Below, piece by piece: positions 26,503 to 39,929 of a DNA stretch of 64,000 nucleotides. The DNA lies in the NCBI GenBank assembly GCA_030549335.1, contig JAUKPH010000018.1:7378001-7442000 (forward strand). The letters are read 5' to 3'. The notes beneath the pieces were generated by a model. The model made no database searches. It saw nothing but the letters and a program-made list of their open reading frames with translations, and had not been told where the DNA came from. Numbering within the stretch: the first letter of the stretch is position 1; each line of letters opens with the position of its first letter. The stretch comes from Pontederia crassipes (taxonomy: Eukaryota; Streptophyta; Magnoliopsida; Commelinales; Pontederiaceae). Position numbers and translations under genes: made by a program.

Positions 26503-27863
26503 CATTATAAGAAAAATGATGTTTTTCGACGGTTTCGTCGAAAATGATTTTCGACGGGATTACCGACGGAACCAATCCCTCGAAAAAGAGGGCGTCGCAA
26601 AATGACTTCCGACAGTTCAAAAAAAATTGTCAGAAGTTTCCATGATCGTAGCTGTCACAAAACTCCGGCGGCCGCAAACGTCGAAAAGTTGACAGTCGCA
26701 ACCATCGAAATGTTCGACAGTCGTAACCGTCGCAAAGAATTTTTATAATATAAAAAAATTTTGCCCACCGCCTGACTGGTGTCGCGGGCAGACGGATCAG
26801 CCGCCCACCCGCAACAAGATTCGGCGACGGCCGGCCAGATCAGGCCGGCTACGGACGGATCAAGTCGCCTAGTGGCTGATCAGGCCGCCTGGCGGTTGAT
26901 CAAGTCGCAGCCGATCAGATCGACCAGCCCAAGTTGGTTGCGGCCGATCAAGTCGCGACCGGCCAGATGAGGCCGCCTGGCGGCCAATCAGGCCACACTG
27001 GCCACATCGCCCAAGTCGGTCGAATAGGAGAGGGAGTCGGAGAGAAGGAGATCGAAGAGAAGGGAGCCGGAGAGAAAGCCTTTTTGGAGGGAGCCGAGCC
27101 GAAGAAGAACCATTGCCGAAGGGGGAGAGGAAATGCGAATGAGAGGGGGAGAGAGCCGGAGGGGGAGAAATATAAGAAAAATTGGCGGGGAGGGTGGGCG
27201 GGAATGAAATTAGAACTACTGGCGGCTCGGATCGTCAAAAGTACTAACAGTTCGAATGGTTGGTAATTAAATCAAATAAAAATATTAATTATATTATATA
27301 TTATGATATATATGATTGTAATATTTAATTATTTTTACAATTACCAATGGTCTAAAGTTCCGACGGTCCAAACCATCATTGATTATAATAATATAATACT
27401 AATTAAATTATATATTAAACGATGTTATATATTATATAATATTTAATTATTTTTTAATTACCAACAGTCAAGACCGTCGAAGTACCGACGAACCGTCGGT
27501 TATTAAATAAATAAAGTACTAATCATAATATATATTATGATATGTATGGTTACAATATTTAATTATTTTTACAATTACCGACAGTCTGGACCGTTGAAAC
27601 TTTCGACGATCTGAACCATCGGTAACTATAATAATAAAATAGTAATTATATTATATATTAAATATCCGTCGAAAGTTCCGACGTTCTGAATTGTCAAAAA
27701 TTTTAAAAATAATATAATAGATTTCATAATTTTTTTTATTTTTGACGACCCCAATCGTCAGAAATTTTGAAGTATTCTTATTCGTCGCAAAAGCCATCAC
27801 AAATTGCGAAGGATTTGTCTTCATTGAAAATTTTCCGTCATAAATTCTAAGTTTCTTGTAATG
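26503..27863. mobile_element. Non-autonomous CACTA-like element, copy 1 (GC-rich core)
   Basis: Termini CATTATAAGAAA (left) and CATTACAAGAAA (right, inverted) are one base away from the CACTA consensus CACTACAAGAAA. Subterminal zones carry many scattered, inverted copies of CGACGG and GACCGTCG-type words, as expected for transposase-binding repeats. A GC-rich core at 26760-27240 repeats GATCAGGCCG-like words, followed by a purine-rich GGGAGAGAG tract. No transposase was found; reading frames in the core are composition artefacts. It is the same family as 41772-43336. A clear 3-bp target duplication was not seen. Confidence 0.72.
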
Positions 27864-28018
27864 TACGTGGATTTTGCGCACAAAATTTTTCATGACATAT
27901 CACATAATACTACATGGAATGCATTTATCATCATCATAAGAACATAAATACAATAACATACATGTCATGAACTATATCAGTATCATTAGATGACATAATA
28001 CCATACTTATTATTCTTG

Positions 28019-28050
<32 letters not shown>

Positions 28051-31000
28051 ACATTAATAATTTTTACATACCTTATTAACTTTAAAATTATCATCATCCA
28101 TAAGTATGATATGATGAGAATATTTTTTTCATCATGTCATGAATACATTTTGTCATTGCATTTGTTCTTTATTGTCATATACATCCTAGTTCATTAATCT
28201 TTACTTGTTACCTAATATCTTTACTTTCTTTTAATTTATTCATTTTACATTTTCTCAACATTGCTTTAGAATTTTTTGGATCTTATTTTATATTCATTTA
28301 TTTCCTTATTAAGGAGACATTAAAGTGGTATTGTTCATCTTTCCTTTTCATACATGATGCCATTATATTTAATCTTAACTTAGCTTGAAAAAACATGTCA
28401 ACGTTTTCACATTAGATAGCTAGTCCACAGTTTTAGGAACAACACATTAGAATAGTTAGTGATTTTTTTTCTCGGAGCGTCTTTGAAAATAGGCACACTA
28501 TTTTGTATGAGAATTTTTTTTTCCTCGAAAGCACATACAAAATTTTATTCCCTTGAAAAACACACATAAGTATAAGACTTGCTTTTCATTATAACTTTAA
28601 TTAGTGACAAAAACATATTCTAACTTTGTGGCGCATTATGCATTATTAATATATCAAACATTATTTCAAAAAATAATCATCTTTAAATCTAATTATGGCG
28701 TAACATACATGAATGTGTCTATGTGATCATTATTAGACCAATCATCATTCAGAAACAATAATAAACATAATTGATTCATAAGTATAAAATAACGTCAGTG
28801 ACATCTATTATGATGACTCAATAATACCCATAATGCTTTAAACATCAATGAAATATTAAGTATTAAACATTCACATGAATTAATAAACAATTTATAGTAA
28901 TCATAAATATACTTTAAAAATCATTTCTTAAGGGTGAAGGCTGTGAAAACTTGGTCGCTCATGATTCTAGAAGTCACAACCCCTGAATATCATGACACAC
29001 GTGACATGGATTCCATGGTCATAACTACCATGTGTCATGCTCATGAAACGTTTTTCATAATCCATGAAAAGGTGTCCTTAATATCACTCCTCACAAGTCA
29101 CATTTTTAACTGTCACTTCAAACTCATCATTTTATCTTTTATGTTATTTTAATTTATTTGTCATTCTCTCTCTCTCCTCACGTCCAAACACAATGTTTCT
29201 CTATTCTCTTTCTTCATGCTAATGCTAATGATTATTATTTGCTTAATAGTATAAATTAGATTGCTGTACAAACTTATTAATTTAATTAATATGCAAACCA
29301 GAATAAGATTAGACATAAAATTTTGTCTTATGGATATACAAAATAAAATGAAAATAAGAAGAGTGAAAAATAATAGAAATAATTAATTTTTTGTCCGTTG
29401 TTTTTTTTTTAATTTTTGTTAAGAAAATACTAATTCATTTCCAAAATAATTGGTTGCTCAATCAATTAGTTGAAGTTAAACAAATATTTTATTAAAATAT
29501 GATGACGAATTGAATTGGATCAACTCATTAATTAACTAATGAAAGATTTGGCATCAACCTGATCATTCATATTTTCTTAACAAAAAACTGAAAAAATAAT
29601 GAACACAACTTATTCAGAAAAAAAGAGAATGAAAAATAAATGCATAATTGATAGATATTATATATATCATTCGATGCTCACTTTCACGATATATTTATAT
29701 TCTTTTAATTAGGATTTATCATCCTATCATAATATTTATTTGCTGTTTCATATCTCTTATATTTTTACTTTGTTCTTCAATTTGTTTATGTTTATTTTTT
29801 TAATTTTTGAAACACGTATAAGAAGATGAGGAGTCTTTTCTTTTTGCAATATTCTATCTTACTCCATTCTCTCTCATCCTGGACGTTACAGTTTTCAATG
29901 CTTTTTCTTTCTTTTGCTTGAAAGTAGAAAAGTAAGGACAATATAGCCTATTTGAAGTGACAATAAAAATCTTGGGAGTGGCATTAAGGCCATCCCCCGT
30001 GAAAATATCAATCTCTTTTAATGTTCCAATCCTGACATCAAAGTCAAGCCATGACTTATCATGCCACGACCATGAACATGTCATAGTTCATGAAACTCAA
30101 ATTTCATTATTCGACACTCACTCACAGTCATTATGATATTGTTACCCACGTAAATCTTTACATCACCACCACAAAACTTCTTTTACAACCTTTGAAAAGG
30201 CGTTGTTTTTAAGTACCCGTGCTCGCTCATGATTGTGACTTACTCGCCATGTATAATCGTGCTTTGACAAGTTCTCAATGTCTTTGGCGATTTTTATGAT
30301 TAATACATCTAAATAAAATAATAGTTTGATAGATAAAGAATCATCATTAGTAGCATTAGTGGTCATTGTTTGCATCATTACAGACTTTTTGCCCGCATTG
30401 TATGTGATTAATTTTAAATCCTATTATAATCTCTATCATGCACCCCTAAATCACAATTCTTACTAAGAACCGAAGTAGTTTTAGGTATTTCAATCATGTT
30501 CTCTTTCTTTTTTTCACTGTGATTTCTTTTTCTTTGTCCATCTCCTCTTTCTTTTTTTTTTCTCTTAGTCCTCCTCGTTGCTCTCCTCGTTCCCTTTCTT
30601 ATTTTTCAAAACTCATGATTTGTAGCTGTCATGCAGAAGGAAGACAAAATAGAAGATTTTGAGAATTTATGTAAGGTCAAACATAGTATTTTTGCCAAAT
30701 GATTTAATTGTCCCTGATAAAAAAATCTAGATTGTTGCATATAATGTAACTATTCAAGGTTGAATAACCAAAGTGAGTGTCACACAATTTCACATGGATA
30801 AAGAATTGAGGTGATATATATTTATCTCCTTCGCTTATCAAGACACATTTTCACTTATTAAAGCGTATTTTAAATTCATGCAAAACGAAGGCCCAAGAAG
30901 AATAATATTTTGATTGAGTCAAGATATCAAAGCAAATTACATTCAAGACAAACTTAATTCATATGAGAAACACAGTTCATGAGCCAACATGATGCCAACA

Positions 31001-32029
31001 CATGATTCTATGTGGACAAAATACGAATGTGGTAATAAACTTATATATATACCCATCCCTTTTCATTAAGAGTGTTTTCAAGTTTGAATTTTGAAACTAT
31101 TTCAATGGATGACTTTTCCCCTTGACCTCGAGGTAGTGAAGACAATTAGTCATGGGAAACCCTAAGATTTTTGTTTCTAAAATAATATAAGGGCAAGGAT
31201 ATGTAGATGAATTAAGTGTATACATGCAGCTAGAAAAAAGACAGGCAGTGCCAACACTTTACCCATTCTGTATTAGCATTAAGTTTCTACATAAATCACT
31301 TCAGCTCAACTCTGAAGAGAAGAATGGAAAAAATGTTCATTAGCATCTAAAAAGTCAGCTTGAAAAGTAAGAGCTTAATTTTTTTTTCTTTGCATCTCAT
31401 GTGCTTCCTGTCCATGTGAGCAGATGGCGGTCAACCAGAACAGACAACACTTCTCACATGGCTGTCAAGTTTTCATCACAAAGAACTGCTCACTGTAACC
31501 TCTCATGTTTGTCCTTTTAATCTTCATATATTCCAATACTCAAGAAGCTATCCATCACATCGTAATTTGCACCGTCTTCTTTTTATATTGCAAAGTATTA
31601 AGAACTCTCTGAAATAATGACCAGAAGGCTATTTTTTGCGTGCAAGTTTGAAGAGGCAAAGAAACAAGAATGGCTATTGCATTGCATTCTTGTTCATCTC
31701 TTCAAAGCTTATGCCTCCAGAGATGGAATCAGATCTCACATTCATATTTTAATGGAGCACCATTTTGTACACTCTGAAATGATACTCCAATTATCTGTAT
31801 ATCGTACAAACGAACGAAACTAGTGATGGATGGAGAAATAGTTATACCAATGGCAGCTATAATTAGGAATGTTCAGATAACCAATAGCGAGATGCAACTC
31901 TTTAAATCCCATTTCAACAATGTATCTGTCCTGTCTAAAAGAATAGCCACAAATTAAACAAAAAGATGGCCAAAGGCCATGGACGTTCTGATATGTCATA
32001 AATTATGTTTCCTGACAGCAAAATCCATC
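27864..32029. other. AT-rich intergenic region downstream of FLA
   Basis: This holds an (AT)n run at 28023-28051 and short frames at 28934-29152, 29854-30084 and 31617-31823, none with a recognisable domain. Part of 31.9-32.03 kb should be the FLA 3' UTR. I see no confident gene, RNA or bounded transposon here. Confidence 0.5.
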
Positions 32030-32809
32030 TCACGGCATAAGCATGAGGCTGCAGAAGAGGGCGAGTGCCATGAAATTGAAGAGGCCAACGGTGGAGCCGA
32101 AGGATGCAGCACTACTGTTATTAGATGATTCCGAAGATTTCGGAGAAGAACCAGCCTCGCTCTTGGAAGGGGCCAAATCCGACGGCTTACCGGACTCCGG
32201 CGCAGGGGCGGGGGCCGGCGCTAGAGGCGGGTCAGTGCTGAAGATTGCCAGCGGAAGCAGCACTCTGTCCACCTGATAAACTGCGACGGGCGCGGTCGCG
32301 TACACGCTGCTGGTGATCTTCGGTGTCGACCAGTACGAGACGACATGAATGGTGCCGGAGTCATCGGTGACGTTTAGCGTGTACTGCCCGCCGGCGAATG
32401 TGCTCACGGGGTTGCTCACGTTCTTGAAGTCGGACAGCGAGTAGAACTTGGGGAGGCCATGGAAGAGGACGAGGGTCTTCACCTGGTCCGCAGTGAGGTT
32501 GGCGAGGTCGGATTTCTTGAGCCTGGAAAAGGCCGAGTCTTTGGGCACAAAGATGGTGATGCCTTCCTTTGTGTTGTTAGCTTGGTTCTGGAAGGTGTCG
32601 ATGACCTTCGTCTGAAGGAGGTAGTTCAGGAAGGTGTGGAAGGGGCCTGCAACTGAGAGCAGATCAGTGAGGTTCACGTAGTGGGGGGCAGGGGCGGGGG
32701 CTGGTGATGGAGTAGGTGGCAGAAATGGAGCAGGTGGAGTTTGGCCACTTGCAGAAGAGATCAGCAGAGTTAGGACAGCGCTAGTGAAGAAGATTGCTGA
32801 AAACTCCAT
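32030..32809 (-). CDS. Fasciclin-like arabinogalactan protein, single fasciclin domain, 259 aa
   Basis: FLAs are secreted, heavily glycosylated plant cell-surface proteins, usually held on the plasma membrane by a GPI anchor and linked to wall assembly and adhesion. The coding sequence is one exon. I chose the ATG at 32809 (MEFSAIFFTSAVLTLL); the open frame extends five codons upstream, but only to a GTG. Residues 1-22 are a signal peptide with likely cleavage at SASG/Q. Residues 23-42 are Pro/Ala-rich, an arabinogalactan glycomodule. The fasciclin domain spans about 45-190, with the H1-like ITIFVPKDSAF, the central LFHGLPKFYSL and the H2-like VYQVDRVLLP. A second Ala-Pro stretch (APAPAPAPE) and a Ser-rich segment follow. 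The hydrophobic tail from about 242 fits a GPI signal. Several NxS/T sites are visible. Order and length match group-A FLAs (FLA7/11/12-like); the exact subgroup is inferred. Confidence 0.95.
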   Translation of the reverse strand: MEFSAIFFTSAVLTLLISSASGQTPPAPFLPPTPSPAPAPAPHYVNLTDLLSVAGPFHTFLNYLLQTKVIDTFQNQANNTKEGITIFVPKDSAFSRLKKSDLANLTADQVKTLVLFHGLPKFYSLSDFKNVSNPVSTFAGGQYTLNVTDDSGTIHVVSYWSTPKITSSVYATAPVAVYQVDRVLLPLAIFSTDPPLAPAPAPAPESGKPSDLAPSKSEAGSSPKSSESSNNSSAASFGSTVGLFNFMALALFCSLMLMP

Positions 32810-32828
32810 TTTTTTATTTTTCACCTCC

Positions 32829-33342
32829 CTGTTAAAGTGAAAAACAGGAAAAGTATGGTAGTTCCTCTATGCCAGTGTCACTGTATCCTGTAAAGAAAAG
32901 GAATCCTGTAAAGTTGTAAGGTGCGCCAACTTAATGCAAGTAATGAGAGGCAAAAGAAAAGAACACCATGTCTTGCAAAACCAGCAAAAAAGTATGTTTA
33001 AATCCAGAGTCCAGTTAAAACAAGAAGTGCTTTTCAAGAAACAAAAACACAAACTGGGAGCTGGAGAGATCCGCTGCACAAAATCTATTTATCAAACCAA
33101 CAGCTTGTCTGAAGCTCAACGTTTCAGAAAACAAAGATTCTGGAGCTTTCAAATCATATTTTCCCCGTGCAGCATAGGGAACTTCTGATGACATATGTAA
33201 CAAGATTACAAAATTTACCAAGATGAAATGTCTAATCAAGCTATTAGGCAGCACAGTGAAGCTTGTGCGTACTAACAATTACAAAGCATGAAAATGCAAG
33301 AGTAGAATGCACTGAGGAAGCTGGAGATTTCAGAGAACTAAC
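32829..33342 (-). other. Probable leader intron in the FLA 5' UTR
   Basis: On the minus strand a good donor, CTCCAG/GTTAGT (33342), pairs with an acceptor TTTAACAG ending at 32829, 19 bases before the ATG. This predicts a 514-bp 5' UTR intron behind a CT-rich leader. Reading frames inside it have no domain. Confidence 0.55.
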
Positions 33343-33427
33343 CTGGAGAGAGAGGAGGGAGGTTGTGCCTGCAATGGTCAGCAAGGAGAAAGCACAAAGT
33401 GAAGGGGATGAGTGTGGAGAGTAGTGC

Positions 33428-33436
33428 TTATATAAA
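33428..33436 (-). promoter_or_regulatory. FLA TATA box
   Basis: Minus strand TTTATATAAG lies about 85 bases upstream of the predicted leader-intron donor. A start site near 33400 would give a short CT-rich first exon. Confidence 0.6.
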
Positions 33437-34356
33437 GGGAAAAGGGCAATCTGCTTTCTGGGTTGGCAGCTGGTGAAGGCAGCAGAGCAGCAGTAGCCAG
33501 CAGGCACCTACTACTACTACTAATAATAACCCTGAGGTGGCGGAGTCGGTGGCATAATGTGAGGATCTTCATTCTTAAGAAACTTGAAGACTGGGCCATG
33601 TCTGGTAGGATTTTAAAACTGACCTTGCAACTAATTGGCCATTTTCTTGCTCCTAAGCAAACACACAAGAGAAAAAAAAAGTAAATTATTTGCAACTTGC
33701 ACCCCACACAAAGTCATAACAGCACCACCACCACCACCACCAAACTTCAATTAGGTGTTGCACCTAGTGTTTCAACATGTACTATGATTAAATGCTTGGA
33801 AACTCTTCCAAGCTCATAAGGGAGGTTGTAAAGTGCATTAACAACATTAGCTCAAAGCTTACTTTTCTATTAACTTAATATTTTTATTTATCTCATTAAA
33901 ATTTTAATATTTGTTATTATTCACAAAACAATAAAAGATAAGATAAATTTTAATTGCGACACATTTAAACTTGTATTTATTTTATTTCATGTTATCTCAA
34001 ATATACATTATTTTGTATTTTTAATATTTTCCCTAACATTACTAAAGGACATAACTGAAATTAAATAAATAAAAGAAAAAAATTAACTAAAAAAAAGGTG
34101 TGGGTTAAAAGGAAAAGGTTTGAACAATTGGTATTACACAATTGGATAATTTCATAATTTAACAGAACAAATATGAGATAACTTGCGGATAACTCAACTT
34201 CTTGGAGTTATAATTAGTATTTAAGAAATATGATATTCGGATGCAAACAAAAAGATAAACCTTAAACAATTGTAATTTGAAGAATTGGACGAAAAATCAT
34301 AAAAAAATGAGAAATTTAACTACATCAATATTTCAATAATCACGAGTCTTCTATCA

Positions 34357-34994
34357 GGGGTCATTTGGAAAATGAAACTGAGTCTAACCAACTCCTGGTT
34401 CCACCCGATTTCCCAAACGACCCATCGTGGTCGGAACCAAGCTGCAATTATTACCCCCGGAACCAGGGTCATTGATTCCAAGGTGTTGATCCTTTTTCGT
34501 TTGCATATGACGTGACATTTTCTTATTTTGCAAACTCTTTTTTTCTTTTAGTATTTTCTTCTTTTTGCCTATCTTATATATAATAATTTATCTATTATAT
34601 GTAAAATAATAATAATAATAAAGGATTAATATAATATTATTTATTACTTAGTATTTCATTAAAATTTTCAATTTTTCATTAAATATAAATTATAAAATTT
34701 AGTCTTTATATTTAAATAATATATTTTTTAACAAAATTTTAGACATAATTTTTTTAAATATACTTTTATTTTTAATTTTTTTAACAAATTTACAACCTAT
34801 ATTTATTATACATATTTTTAATTCAAACATCCATTAAAATTAACACATCACATCTACTTTTTCATATCGCATCAACTATTTTATTCCTCACACATCAAAT
34901 TTGACTCTATTCTAACATATCTCAAACTAATCTATCAATTCAACTATTCACCAAAAACTTGGTGGAAATATAGTTTCCATTGCCAAACGACTTC
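34357..34994. mobile_element. Candidate PIF/Harbinger-like miniature element
   Basis: The left end GGGGTCATTTGGAAAATGAA resembles the inverted right end GAAGTCGTTTGGCAATGGAA. The GTC(A/G)TTTGG motif is typical of Harbinger or Tourist termini. I could not define a convincing 3-bp duplication, so the ends are approximate. Confidence 0.35.
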
Positions 34995-35375
34995 TTAATA
35001 TCTCGCGAGAAGCTTCACAAAGGATTCAATCGGGACTTTTATCAAAGTTTAGGCGTATAAATGAATCAACCAAGAATCAACAGGAGGGTTGATTTTCAAG
35101 TGTTCGAGAATATTAGTAGCTTCGAATTCAAATTTTGAAATCATCACGTTGATAGAGAGTACTCTATTTTCTCTATAGCCTTGAGCATCAAAGGTCTTCG
35201 GTAGACCCAGGCCGACAACAAAAAAAAATAATGGTATGATGTGGTTAGAAATTTACAACATGATCATATATATAATTCATAATACATCTGAATATAATCT
35301 TTCAGTAGTCACATATAGCAATTACATTCCCTACAAGCGTGCGGACAACAAAAGGTTAAATTGTTTGGTAGACAA

Positions 35376-35378
<3 letters not shown>

Positions 35379-35409
<31 letters not shown>
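35379..35409. repeat. (AT)n microsatellite
   Basis: About 30 bases of alternating TA. Confidence 0.9.
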
Positions 35410-35411
<2 letters not shown>

Positions 35412-36535
35412 CTGGAGGCTTATAATAAAGGACACACATACACACCCATAAGCATTTAAGTATGGTAACTTGTATCGTACATCTAACTTGGTTTAATCAT
35501 TCACTTTAGCACCGTATTAATTAATCATTTGTTATTCCATTTATTTTTTAATTAGTAACTAATAATATGTGCATGTTCTTGTACCCCTGGGCAACTGAGT
35601 TGTGATTTATGACTTGCCTGCAGGCTACACGAGATCCATATAATGTATGAGAAGGAAATGTAATTATGAAGACTTGGAGAAACTTTGTACATCATTTTCC
35701 CAGGAGGAGGAGGAGGCTTAAAATTTCTTCATATTTGCCCTCATCCAAATTAAGTTGTCTAACTGTTTCTGCCGGAAAAAAAAATTCTAGATGTGGCGTC
35801 AAGTTCATGAGGGCCAATAAACATTAGCATACATATTAATGATGTTTTGTAACACAATCTCATACAATTTTATTGTGAACGAGAAGGTCACTATTTTGAT
35901 TATTTAATATATATTATTATTTTCCTACTGGTCATTATGCCCATTATAGAAAAAAGGTTGACAATGTTATGCACCACATGAAAAATTATTGAATGCATCT
36001 TGTAGCTTTTAATTATCTCACATGCCCATCATGTATCCTTATGGCAAGCAAGTGGTACCTCACGGCCATTTGAAAACAAATAAATGTCTCATGTTTCTTC
36101 TGAAATGTTCTAGACTTCAACTTCTATTATGAACATTTCTTCTATGCCCTACAAGTTGTCGTGAGGCATTAAATTTATGTAGTATGCAATGTTTTCTTTC
36201 TCCCATATAGACATTTGAAGTCAGGCGAAGAACCAAGGGGGGTATTTGTCCATAAATAATCTTTCTAAATTATTAATAATATGAAGGTACATTAAAATTA
36301 TCATGTTTGTTTTATTTTAATTTGCATGTAATTTGGATTGCCTTACAAAGCAAATTATCTAGCAATGCAAGTTGCTTGTCAAGTGATAATCTACATTGAT
36401 TAGGAGGGATATACATATATATTGTCACTCAAGTGATAATCTATTTTTTTTATCTTCTTTTCATTTTTGTTATTTCTAATTGAACAAATAAAATATGAAA
36501 TAATATATAAAATATATATAACAACAACAAAAAAC

Positions 36536-36590
<55 letters not shown>

Positions 36591-36663
36591 GTTGTTGTTG
36601 TTGTTGTTGTTGTTATTGTTGTTGTTGTTGTTGTTGTTGTCGTCGTTGTTGTTATTATTATTA
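36536..36663. repeat. Compound trinucleotide microsatellite (ATT)n(GTT)n
   Basis: A pure ATT block of about 55 bases passes into GTT repeats, with isolated ATT and GTC units and a final ATT block. The trinucleotide register is kept throughout, suggesting one ATT ancestor with A-to-G-type substitutions that then spread by slippage. Confidence 0.93.
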
Positions 36664-38369
36664 ATGTTAATTTATTTAAATTATTATTTTATTATTGTTA
36701 TTCACCCAAATTCCATATTATTATTAGTTATTTGAATAGTACATGTATTTATTACCATTATAAAAATATAAAAATGTTCATAACTATATTTATTTAATTT
36801 ATTAATTTTATAATTTTTATTCAAGTTTTTAGCCAGATTATATAAATTTTAACTTGACATTAGTGATAAAGAATACTTTAGTAAAAATTAACAAATGTTA
36901 TTTGAACTGTCGATAGATTATTTGTATATAGTAAATAAGGTGATGCACAATGTTGCTAACTTAATAAGGAATAATCTTTATTAATGTAAATTATTAAGAA
37001 ATATGAAAAGGTAATATAGTAAACACTCCCTAAAATGATAGATAATATGTGTATATATTTGAGATACCTGCGGAATATTATTAATTATAATTTATAAAAG
37101 AAGTAATAAAGAAATATTGAGTGAAGTCATTTGAGACATTTTTACATTAGACGATATGTTAAGAATTGTGCATCCATGATGTTTGCCATTATATCGCAAT
37201 CATAAATATAAGATAACAACTCTTGAAATTAATATTAATAAACATAAAGACATAGTTAACTAAAAAAATAATTTCTTATATTAAGAAAGTTTGACTAATC
37301 AAATCATAAATATTTTATATCCTTCATCCTCAATATTCTTTTCAACACTAATGATATATAACTTGAATTTCAACTCATCTCCAATTAGAACAATATTTCA
37401 TCATATATCCTTGGATTCCTGTCACATCATTATGGAGTACCCTCAAAATTCTAGTTGGATTGAATGGAAGCTTCACTATTGGGTCAAACTCGATGCTAAT
37501 AAGTCGTTTATTGACTTAGGAATTGTTTAGGGCATTATCAATTTAATTAATCAGTAATTTAATTAAATTACTACTTAAATAGATTACCACTTCTTAAATT
37601 ATCAATAATATTACATTATAGTGTTTGACAAATATTTTTAATATAAATAATGATTAAAATAGTTAGAAAACAAATTATCATAATACCCCTAAAAGTTATT
37701 TTAGATTTTCATCACATAGTACTAATAAACAAACAAAAAAAATAAAGAAGTGAATATAAATAAAATAAAATGAGAAAAAACTATGAGTTATTTGTAAATG
37801 ATTTAAAATAATAAATATTTTATTAATAAATAAATATTTAAATTAAAAATTGATTGAGTATATAATTTTGCCAAAATGTATGTCAAGCAACTAGTAATTT
37901 GAAAAGTTACTTCCCTTGCATGTTATCTAGATTATCAGAATAATTAAAATTATCAATAATCAATCACAACCCAAATGAGATAATGTGGCAGAATATGGAA
38001 GAATGAAATTAGTTATACCGTGTATGGTTACATTTTTTATCTAAGTTAAGAGGTGTGGGTGAAATAGCTAAGCCCTTCAAACATCACATTTTTCATTCCA
38101 CCAAATTGATGGAATGAGAAGGAATAAATATTAGAATAAAATAGTTCAAAAAAATTAATATAATAAAATAGGAAAATTGGCAAATAAAAAAATAAATTAA
38201 GTGATAAAATAATAAATATGTATTACACATTAGATATTATAAATACTTTATATATAATAAAGAGTAAAAATAACTTTTTAATAAATAAAACTTTTATTTT
38301 CCATATCATCATTTTTTACAAACATGAAGTTTTAATGACACACTACACTATACCACCACATCTCTCACT

Positions 38370-38396
38370 ACCCCCCCCCCCCCCCCCCCCCCCCCC
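38370..38396. repeat. Poly-C tract
   Basis: About 26 consecutive C residues; the exact length may be affected by sequencing error. Confidence 0.85.
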
Positions 38397-38590
38397 AATC
38401 TCATCCCTCCATTAGTTAATTGCCAAATAGACCCTTAGGATTTGTGTAATAATTTAGTAATAGAGAGATGGATTAGGGTGGCGGAATAAGAGTTGGCAAG
38501 ATCAAGTATTGTAAGTGTTTATTTAAATCATGTTTGGAAATGAATTAATAGGATGGATCGAGTTAAATCCATCAAATGTTTATATATAAA

Positions 38591-39030
38591 GTCCAAGATT
38601 GTCAAAATATCGATCTAGATCTTAAGATCTTATGATTTTACGATATTAGTATCCCAAACTGATCTCGATCTTACTTTGCAAGAGATCTTAATACGATTTT
38701 AATTTTAATCACACGATCTTATTTGATCTCACGTGATTAATATAATCATTTAAATATTAATATATAAAATTATATATTTATGATAATGCTAATAGCAATT
38801 TAGATAAAGTTTAATATATTTCTTGATTTTTAATATGTTTTGATGTAATTTCACTTAAGAACCAATATAAATATGTCTCAATTAGGTGTAATTTAAGATT
38901 TAAATATGATAAATTTATCAAAACAATAATTATTATTTTAAAATATTAATATCTACGACCTTAGGATCAATCCTCGATCCGATCTTACGATCCTTGATTT
39001 CATAACCTCCTTCGATCTTATGTAAGATCC
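38591..39030. mobile_element. Candidate miniature element with GATC-rich ends
   Basis: Both ends are dense in GATCTTA/TAAGATC words. The left has AAGATTGTCAAAATATCGAT and the inverted right end has GAGGTTATGAAATCAAGGAT, loosely alike. This pattern is common in plant MULE or hAT derivatives, but no target duplication could be fixed. Confidence 0.28.
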
Positions 39031-39929
39031 CAATCAATAATATTAAATTAGGTAAACATTTTTAATACCCTTAAAAAATTGTTTCATTCATATTTGATTG
39101 ATAAGAAATAAAAGGGTAGAATGAAAATAATTATTTCTAACTCTCAAATATATTAATTCTGTGGATTTAATTTTAAATCATATGATGAACTTATAATCTT
39201 CAACTTAACCTTTGTACAATTTGTAAAAATGGCATCCAAAAAAAATGGATGTTTTCTAAATCTAACTTATTTCAATTAAACCTAGAATATCTTTACTAAA
39301 CCCTTCATACAAACAAAACCTAAGGGAGGCACAAAAATGTAGGTTTCTTTATAAGATCTTCTATCTATCTTATTTGTTCAAGCTTGATTATTGGACATTT
39401 CTCTCTAGACATAGTTATCGGATTCAGTAATAATCAAATATGCAAATTAAGCTTCTCAAGATCGAGATCTTAATCAAAATTGTAAGAAGCTTGCAAGAAT
39501 GGGAAATCAATTAAGAATCATGAAGTTTTGTGAAAGATGTTAAAAGAATGTCAAGCATAGTGAGAGACTTAATTATGATAATATATTGCATCATAAAAGT
39601 TCAAACAAGATGTGCATTACTAGTATTCAATAAAGCGTAGGATTCTTAAATGTTATTCTCCATGTGCAAGCCTCTTAATATTTAGTACCTTGCATCTTTT
39701 GAAGAGTTGAGATTTTGAATGTTGCCGCTTGATATTTAAAACTTTGCATCTTTTGGCTACTTTGAAATTAAAAATCCTTTCGATGTACGTTCCCAGATCT
39801 GGCCGAGCAGATGGAGAAGGCCGCACTATTGAACTTCAGGTGGAGTTCACAAAGGCACTAGAGAAGCAAAAGGAGGACACCATCAAGGTGCTCGACTCGT
39901 AGATCACATAGCTCCGCAACGAGATCACC

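Larger units (their letters stand above)
33450..39780. other. AT-rich intergenic region between FLA and the transposon block
   Basis: No gene is recognised across this stretch. It contains several microsatellites, a long homopolymer C run and some candidate miniature transposons listed separately. Short open frames are AT-rich and without domains. Confidence 0.55.

Noticed and set aside
26779..27266. Frames in the GC-rich core of the first CACTA-like element
   Set aside because: Short-word repetition explains them, and they are not shared with the second copy in the same frame.
28934..30378. Short frames and a recurring CGCTCATGATT word near 28960 and 30220
   Set aside because: Shared word is too short and the frames have no domains, so no gene or element is claimed.
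32043..32656. Plus-strand frames opposite FLA
   Set aside because: They mirror the Pro/Ala-rich and fasciclin coding sequence and have no support of their own.
32810..32824. Five-codon N-terminal extension of FLA
   Set aside because: The frame is open upstream of MEFSA but begins with GTG, not ATG, so the first usable start is 32809.
37515..37975. Possible miniature inverted-repeat element
   Set aside because: Ends show only loose AT-rich similarity and no target duplication could be found.
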